A stretch of 64,000 nucleotides of DNA, taken from the NCBI GenBank assembly GCA_032358165.1, contig JAALGY010000017.1:806001-870000 (forward strand), written 5' to 3'. The stretch comes from Diplosphaera chodatii. Lineage: Eukaryota; Chlorophyta; Trebouxiophyceae; Prasiolales; Stichococcaceae. Each line of letters starts with the position of its first letter. The first letter of the stretch is position 1. Both the position numbers and the translations under genes were made by a program. Under the pieces are notes generated by a model, which was not told the DNA's origin, searched no databases, and saw nothing but the letters and a program-made list of their open reading frames with translations. Below, one piece after another: positions 57,873 through 64,000 of this stretch.

Positions 57873-59875
57873 TCACGAGCCTGAATCCTCAGCGGAACCC
57901 CCGCGTCCGGATACTGTAGTGCCGGTGGCAGCGCCGCTGAAGGGGTCAACCCGCTGCTGCAGTGACACCCCCTGCATAGTGGAATGCACAAGCAGGTTGC
58001 CAGCTGCATGTGAGACTCGCCGACAACGCTGGGCTCTGAGGCACCGGCAATGCAGCGAACAGATGATTGCGTTGGTTCTAAATTGCGTACCTTCATGTAG
58101 CCATTGGGCGTCCGCCGCGCGTCGGGGGCCCAGTTGCGCACAAAGTCACGGATGCGGTCATCCGGCATCGCCTCACTGCTGCGGTACCTTGGTGCAGGCA
58201 GGCAATCCATGTTCTAACCTCTGCATCAATGATCATCAGCATCGACTGCAGATGCTCCCATCTCACCATCAGGCGTCTCGCAGGTTTGATGGTCCACCAA
58301 GTGCTGCAGCACCTGGCAACGGACCGCCGGAAGGCGTTGAAGACCTCGCTCTCATGGAGGCCGCCGCCGCCACGCTGCAGCCGCTCGTTCGCGAACGACG
58401 CTGCGAAGGCACAACGATGCCATTGCAACAGAGTTGCTCTTGTCATCCATGGAAATGCTAAGCACTACTTTCCTACCGCCGAGCTGCAGCTGCTACATAC
58501 TGCAGGATGGATTGATCGGGTCAATCCCCTGTGAGACCGCACCAAAGTCCCGCCACTCTGCATCGAGCTGAGCTGCCTCGTCGGCTGTGTAGCGCTTGGG
58601 GCGCCCCACCTCGTACACCGCACCCGCAATGCAGGCGCCCAGCCCTGTGCTGACTGACCACGTGGCGTCACCTGCGCAGCAACGCCAGCGAATCAACAGG
58701 AAACCCTGGATGTACTCTACACCTTGCTGCAGAAGCACTCAGCGTGCTTCGCCGTCAGCACGAACATCTGCAGTTCAAATTTGTAATTCTGCTCTGACTC
58801 CCATTCCGAACATCAGTGCACTGTTAAAGCGCAGTGGCACACCCAGGCCAGCGTCCAGGACCCAGGCGATGGCGGCGCCCCCCGCTGCACATGCCCCAAT
58901 GACCAGCGCCCGCAGGGCCAGCGGCGCGCTGTACTGAGCGTCGTCCACCCTGCAGCACGTCCACACCTTCTCTGCACTGCCGGCAACCGCACAGCTTGTG
59001 TCACCGTGGCCAGCAGCTGCAGCACTGGCGCCGGCACACCCCCAGAATCCCTATGCATGGTGCAGACGCACTGCTGGCAGCTGCACCGCTGCCATTGGTG
59101 CGTGGCTAACCGAGTCCTGTGGACAGCATGTCGTCAACATAAGTGCGTGATGGAGACGCACGGCTGGCCGGCCGCCCCGCCGAGCGCGCGCAGCAGCCAG
59201 TCAGAGGGGCGCTCCGTGTCCAGTTCTCCCAGAAACAGCAGCAGCAGCTGCAGCGGGGTGCAGTAGTACAGGCTGACCGCCCACAGGGCGCCGCCCAGGG
59301 CGTCGCCCGGCGTCGGGCCGCCGCCGCCGCTGCTGCTCAGGTCCAGGCCGTCACCGTACAGGGCGTCCTGCAGGTGACCACCCGCCTGTTGATGTGGCAT
59401 TCAGCCGACAGCAGCTTGCTGCTAGACCACCTGCCTTGATGCTGTGCAAAATACACGGCTTTGTGGCACTGACTCCAGGTGAACATACCACTCTTGAGAC
59501 TGAAATTCGATGAAGAGGTATCATCATCAAGCAATGCACCTGGATGCTGTCGCCGCCGTAAGTGAGCAGTGTCGCCGCGACGGTGGCCACTGCAATCAGC
59601 GCGGCGTACAGCTTCCAGCGCTCGGGCAACAGCGGTGCCGTTCCTGAACCCCTGTCATTGTTGCCACCGCCACTGCCGGTGGCGCCGACCCTTACACTGG
59701 TCCGGCGGTGTGACTGTCTGCTGGCTGATAGGCTGCTGACGGGCTGTCGCTGTTGGAAGGCTCGGCTTACTATTGAGCTGCAAGGGCGTCCTGCTGGTGG
59801 GTGCACTGGTCTGCAGTCTGCCGATGGGCTCTGGCACACGCGCGTGCGCTCATGCCAGATCGACACACCTGGCAT
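57873..59875 (-). CDS. Plastid-targeted four-span membrane protein of unknown function
   Basis: Seven exons close in phase: 59540-59875, 59162-59367, 58822-58949, 58543-58671, 58313-58400, 58091-58187 and 57873-57971, giving 360 residues. The start MPGVSIWHERTRVCQSPSA opens a Ser/Arg-rich transit-like leader (SRQSHRRTSVRVGA). Four hydrophobic segments follow: YAALIAVATVAATLLTYGG, WAVSLYYCTPLQLLLLFLG, ALVIGACAAGGAAIAWVLDA and WSVSTGLGACIAGAVYEVGR. The stroma- or lumen-facing end has KRYTADEAAQLDAEWRDF, a helix with HESEVFNAFRRSVARYRSSE and FVRNWAPDARRTPNGYMKGV. The whole layout looks conserved and functional, but I cannot name the family. Plastid location is inferred from the leader. Confidence 0.7.
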
Positions 59876-60426
59876 GGCATGCGCATGCACGAGTTGACCA
59901 GCAGTTCTGCCACAGATACAGGCTGAACATACAAACGGTACCTGGCTGATGTGAAGCATGTTTGTCTACTTGCTGTTCATACAGGATGTCAACTAGAGCA
60001 TGACCACGCAGCTGGCGCTGCGGCCTGCAGCCTCAAAGTGCGGTGCTTGCAAGATGGCACCGGGCTACTGTGCGTAGTCAGACAACAATGCAGAGGTCCT
60101 GACTAGGTTTGGCACGGATGCAATGCTCCTGGGGCTGCTGCACCTGCCATCTTGCTGCAAAGATTTGCTGCAGGGCTGGGGCAAGGCACCGTCCCTGGGG
60201 AGCGCGGGAGCCTGTGCGTCACAAATGACTGTCGTGCTGCCTGCATTCACTCTGATGCAGGTTCATGTGCACTGCTGGAGTCGTGTTGCTGGACTGCGAC
60301 AGCTGTGACACTCAGGTGGCGCCGACTGTCGCCTATCCCGCTGCGGTATCGCTTGATGCAACGCACTGGGCGCGCCTCTCGTTGACGTGCTGACGATCCC
60401 GCGAGACCTAGGTGACAGCAGCAGCG
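59876..60426. promoter_or_regulatory. Divergent promoter region
   Basis: It separates the starts of the plastid membrane protein gene (-) and Rtf2 (+). At 551 bp it is short enough to be a shared bidirectional promoter. No specific motif could be supported. Confidence 0.45.
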
Positions 60427-61910
60427 ATGGGGCTTGACGGCGGCACCTACGTCACGCGGACGGACGTCCTGCGGCGGCAGTCCTGGGCATTCTCGCAGGC
60501 GGACAACACTCACAGCAGGCGCGGCGGCGCGGCCAGCGACTCCACTGTGTACCGCCCTCGGCAGCTGGACCAGCAGACGGAGAGGTGTGCTCCTTGAGAG
60601 TGCACCCAGTGCCGTTGCTTGTGGCAGCCTTCTGACGTGGTGCAGTGAGTGTGGCCGCGGACATGCACATGTGAGCTTGCACCGTAGCATCATGTGCAGG
60701 CACACAAAGTGGTCAACGTGCACACTCAGCGGGCAGCCCTTGCAGGCACCGATGGCCGCCGACTGGCTTGGCCGCCTGTACAATTTTGAGGTGCACATCC
60801 GCGGATGACACGCCCGGAAACCTGCATTGTGCATTCTTGGGGTTGGCCAGTGCTGGTTATGCAGACAAGCTCTGCAAACTAGCCGCTTCATTAGACCTAC
60901 TGTTCATGACACTTTCCTGGTCAACAGGCGGTGCTGGCGTTCCTGCTGGGCCGTGCGGGCGTGTTTGCAGACGAGGCAGCGGAGACAATGTTCACAAACC
61001 AGCTGCGCATGGGCGGGCTGCAGTTTGACAACCTGCGCACCAAGCGGTGAGGCCCCCAGCAGCGTGTCGATCGCAGTCCTGCAAGCAGCAGCCCCATTAT
61101 GGAGCACACATCAGGCGCAACCAAAGTTGGTGTGCCGGCACCGTCATCTGTGTTTGATGGATGTACTGTCAAGATAGCGCAGGGACATCTACACTGTTCA
61201 GCTGACGCGGCGCTCAGACCAGGAGGCAGCCACGCAGAGCAGCGCCGACGGCGGCGCCATCAGCAGCAGCAGCAGCCTGTTCGAGTGCCCCGTCACGCAG
61301 CTGCCCTGCGAGAAGGCGCCGTTCGCGGCGCTGCCGGAGTGCGGGCATGTCCTCAGCGACCGCGCCATCCGACAGGCGCGTAATCGCACTCGTCATGGCT
61401 CTGGCTGCCCCTATCAGTGCCGTCTGTGCACTATCCGTGTCTGCGTGCTCAGATCACGCATGCTTCAATGGACGCATGCTTGACAGTGTATTGCGCAGCA
61501 CGAACAGCTTCAGCAGCAAAGGCATGCTGGATTTGGCAATTTCTGCAGGCTACAGAGGGCATGTGCCCAGTGTGCAGCAAAGCTTTCGATGCAGCTGCGA
61601 AGGTTCCAATAAATGGGACCCCGGAGCAGGTGATTTACAACTGGGAACAGAAGGGCGAGTGCTGTGCAGCACTGTCCACTCCTGCCATGCAACAGCTGCA
61701 CAGGTGCTGCATCTTTGACAGCTGTGCAGGTGTTGAAAGCCGCAGCACTTCGTGCAGGTCGACCGGCTCAGAGAGCTGCTGCCCAGCAGGCAGCCATTGA
61801 AGATCAAGGGCAGGAAAAGGAAAGCAGCGGAAGTTCAGCAGCTACCTGAGGGCACTCCGCCCACGATGGCAACAGGCAACCCGGTCAACAAGCTCTTGCC
61901 ACTGTCATAA
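60427..61910 (+). CDS. RTF2: Replication termination factor 2 (Rtf2) family protein
   Basis: Six exons close in phase: 60427-60584, 60700-60790, 60928-61046, 61183-61375, 61549-61629 and 61758-61910, giving 264 residues. It starts MGLDGGTYVTRTDVLR, the family's typical MG.DGG opening. Then come KWSTCTLSGQPLQAP and GRLYN, DIYTVQLTRR, FECPVTQLPCEKAPFAALPE with CGHVLSDRAI, and CPVCSKAF with PINGTPEQ, followed by a basic KIKGRKRKAAE tail. These form the two U-box/RING-like halves of Rtf2, a nuclear protein that stabilises stalled forks and, in plants, also affects splicing. The fourth intron appears to use a GC donor (CAG|GCGCGT); a GT donor at 61380 would break the frame. A TGTAA poly(A) signal follows 53 nt after the stop. 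Confidence 0.88.
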
Positions 61911-61962
61911 GTGTGAACACACACTAGGCCTACAGTGCTTTGAAGACGGTTCAAGCACTGCA

Positions 61963-61967
61963 TGTAA
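61963..61967 (+). terminator. TGTAA poly(A) signal of Rtf2
   Basis: TGTAA, the common chlorophyte polyadenylation signal, begins 53 nt past the Rtf2 stop. Spacing and strand fit. Confidence 0.6.
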
Positions 61968-62021
61968 GTGGTTTTGGGGTGATGTGCATCGTGTGAGCAC
62001 ACGATGAGATGCGCGAGATGT

Positions 62022-62026
62022 TTACA
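62022..62026 (-). terminator. Candidate TGTAA poly(A) signal of psbR
   Basis: The minus strand reads TGTAA about 160 nt past the psbR stop. It lies within the 276-bp gap between the converging Rtf2 and psbR genes, so the two transcripts end very close together. Confidence 0.45.
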
Positions 62027-62186
62027 ACAAGTTTGAACAATGCTTTCAATGTGCTGTTTGTCCTCTCATTGCAGAAACATCCTCTCGCAATCCTCCTCTG
62101 CTGCACAGATCAAATATCATCAAGGTACAAGCTCCTAGGCTACACGAGCCGCGATGGTGATCCCCCGCTGCCCAATGCTCCCCAAC

Positions 62187-63511
62187 TCACTGGCCCAGCT
62201 GCATATGTAACAGGATATACCGTCAGCACATCGTCAGACATTGCAAGAGGATGGGGAGTCGGCTTCCACACTCTTTCAGCTATGCACCGGAAACCTGTGC
62301 AGAAGCCAGGTGCTGTATAAATGGCATGGATACGCACAGTCGGCGGCTGCATGGGGCACTCGGCGCAGCAAAGCACATTTTCAGCCCCGGCGGGTGCACC
62401 TGGCTGGTGGAGAGGACCAGGTTGATGCCGACGCCCAGCAGGATCGTCACCAGACCAGCCCTGCACGTGTGCACAGTGAAGAGCTTATGCAAACCCCCAT
62501 CACGCCCGCATGAACACTTAAAACACTTGCACATTTTAGGAGCCGGGCAAAAGCAGCTCATGCTGAACATCGTCAGATACTACCAGACCTTTTTCAGAAG
62601 CGGCATTGACCAGGGAACGCACCAGGCGATGAGGCCCTTGGCGCCAGGCTTGTATGAGTTGCCCGACTCGGTCCACAGGTCTGGCGTGTAGATTGGGGAG
62701 TAGCCGTCCACATTTGCGCCGTACTTCTTTGCGAAGCGGTACACGCCGAAGCCCTGCATGTTGAGGAAGGCGTCAGCTCCTTGATAGTGGCCTGGAAACA
62801 ACAGCCAGGTTGCAGAAGCACACCATTGGAGCACATAACGGTGCGCCATGCCTGCAGAGGCGGCACTGCACCAATGGCACCAGCCGACTTGGGCTTCATG
62901 CCTTCCGGTGTGAGGGAGTGATTCTGGATATCGCACCTTGCCGGACCGGCCCTGCGAATCCTTCCAGCCCTTCTTGCTCATGGACTCGCTGACACCCATC
63001 AGGTTCTGCTTCACAACCTTGTTCTTGATGCTGTTCAGGCCCTGCTTGTTGATGTCGACGGGCTTGGCCTTGTTGGCCGACACCGTCCTGTCGATGGTCT
63101 GCCGGCGGCTGCAGGCGAGGTGGCGAGGGTCAGTACCATCATAGATTCGGAGTGCACCACGCTGTCAGCAGGTGGGCCCGGCCCGCCACTTGCTCGCGAG
63201 GCGCGCTTTCCCATAAAAGCCCACACCAACAGTGGTGTCTGTAATGGAGAATGCTGTGCAACCCGCCACAACCGGCCGTGCAGCCACCAAACCCTTGCAG
63301 GGCAACTGCCCACACCACCGGCTGAGCCACATGAAAAGCACCGCCGGCTGAGCCATCCCAGTCACGTCAGCTACATCCGGTCCCACGCCAAAAAGCAGGC
63401 GCCTTTAGGCATTGCGCTGTGCAGCCAGAGCTCCTGATGCCAGGCTGCTGCTCACCTGCTGGCCTTCAGGCTGAGGCCGGTGCCAGCAAAGCTACTGGTG
63501 AGGGCTGCCAT
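62187..63511 (-). CDS. psbR: Photosystem II 10 kDa protein PsbR, chloroplast precursor
   Basis: PsbR is a lumen-side, single-span thylakoid protein that helps the oxygen-evolving complex assemble. Five exons close in phase: 63456-63511, 62937-63108, 62623-62753, 62400-62460 and 62187-62198, giving 143 residues. MAALTSSFAGTGLSLKAS is the transit start. Then come NKVVKQNLMG, SKKGWKDSQGR, GVYRFAKKYGANVDGYSPIY with TPDLWTESGNSY, KGLIAW and the membrane span AGLVTILLGVGINLVLSTSQ. The last exon is only 12 nt (CTGGGCCAGTGA, LGQ-stop) behind a good acceptor. It restores the STSQL ending I recall for algal PsbR. Reading through instead would add about 29 unrelated residues to a stop at 62280. Confidence 0.92.
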
Positions 63512-64000
63512 GGCTGCTGCTGATGTGCTACTGCTGTGTTTGCTGGTAAGCGGGTGTCTAGGCGCGGGATGGCGTGGCTTGTGTGACGCAGCCCATCTGA
63601 TTCTGGATTAGGCGCTGCGTGGCGGGAATAACATTGCACCAGAGCCAGGTCCCATGATTGACGACCAAGTGGCGACAGCATAACAAGGACTGGCTGGCGA
63701 ATCGCCAAGGGGAATAGATAGTTCTATTCCCCTTGGATCGCCAGTGGCGATTCCAGTCTCCCCCTGGCTCCCTCGCCTGCACTCGTGTACCAAGCTACCA
63801 ACGCATGTCGTCACCTGCGTTCCTGCATCATACGTCTCCTTCAGCAATAACAGTATGATGTCATTTTCGTAAATAGTGTGTTCAGGGGACACAGACGGTC
63901 GGCTGTTGAGGTGCAACTTTCAAAACTGCTGCAGCTGGCGCCAGGCTGCGATGCGTGCGCTGGCGGCACCTCTGTTGTTGAGGTGAGGACCCCGCCTGTC
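63512..64000. promoter_or_regulatory. Upstream region of psbR
   Basis: It holds the psbR promoter and the inverted repeat at 63706-63737. No further gene is supported up to the window edge. Confidence 0.4.
63706..63737. repeat. Perfect 14-bp inverted repeat with 4-base loop
   Basis: CCAAGGGGAATAGA and TCTATTCCCCTTGG flank the loop TAGT. Partly matching outer arms (GGCGA.. and ..TCGCC, GACTGG and CCAGTC) extend it imperfectly to about 63690-63760. It starts 195 bp upstream of the psbR start codon. Confidence 0.9.

Noticed and set aside
61641..61800. Alternative Rtf2 C terminus reading through the fifth donor
   Set aside because: It gives a Cys/Ser-rich end unlike Rtf2, whereas splicing to 61758 gives the expected basic tail in phase.

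Overview
The window is nuclear DNA of a green alga. It carries a psbR gene (photosystem II 10 kDa protein), its genes are split by many short GT-AG introns, it looks GC-rich, and TGTAA (the usual poly(A) signal of chlorophytes) lies just past two genes. A callose-synthase-type glucan synthase and an expansin-like protein fit a walled alga. A trebouxiophyte such as a Chlorella relative is my best guess, but the sequence alone does not fix the genus.

Region 1 (about 0.7-23.8 kb) is all on the minus strand. It is a tandem array of four related, low-complexity, multi-exon genes. Each is built from copies of a module of about 110 residues that looks like a divergent B3-type DNA-binding domain (my inference). 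In its main form the module is split over three exons with introns at fixed positions and phases. The two genes nearest the left edge (715-3398 and 4076-9526) both end in the same short helical exon. The other two (10066-17259 and 17768-23829) both end in a SET-like cassette. That cassette lacks the usual NHSC motif and stops where the catalytic tyrosine should be. It is the strongest candidate here for an undescribed system: a local, expanding family of putative DNA-binding proteins, two of them fused to apparently inactive SET domains.

Region 2 (24.4-29.9 kb) holds two minus-strand genes for unrecognised proteins. Both look plastid-targeted and low in complexity, one with three predicted membrane spans and one with a thrice-repeated GGVLW motif.

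Region 3 (31.5-51.8 kb) is the cell-wall region. A secreted expansin-like protein with a strongly cationic tail (plus strand) converges on a 17.5 kb, roughly 54-exon GT48 1,3-beta-glucan synthase (minus strand).

Region 4 (52.6-63.5 kb) is a compact housekeeping block. It contains a Rubisco-LSMT-like SET methyltransferase (+), a RING-CH zinc-finger protein (-), a four-span plastid membrane protein (-), Rtf2 (+) and PsbR (-). For the last four genes I could place every exon with phases that close. Exon boundaries were worked out by hand from splice signals, reading frame and homology. Gene ends in region 1 and in the 24-30 kb block are less certain.
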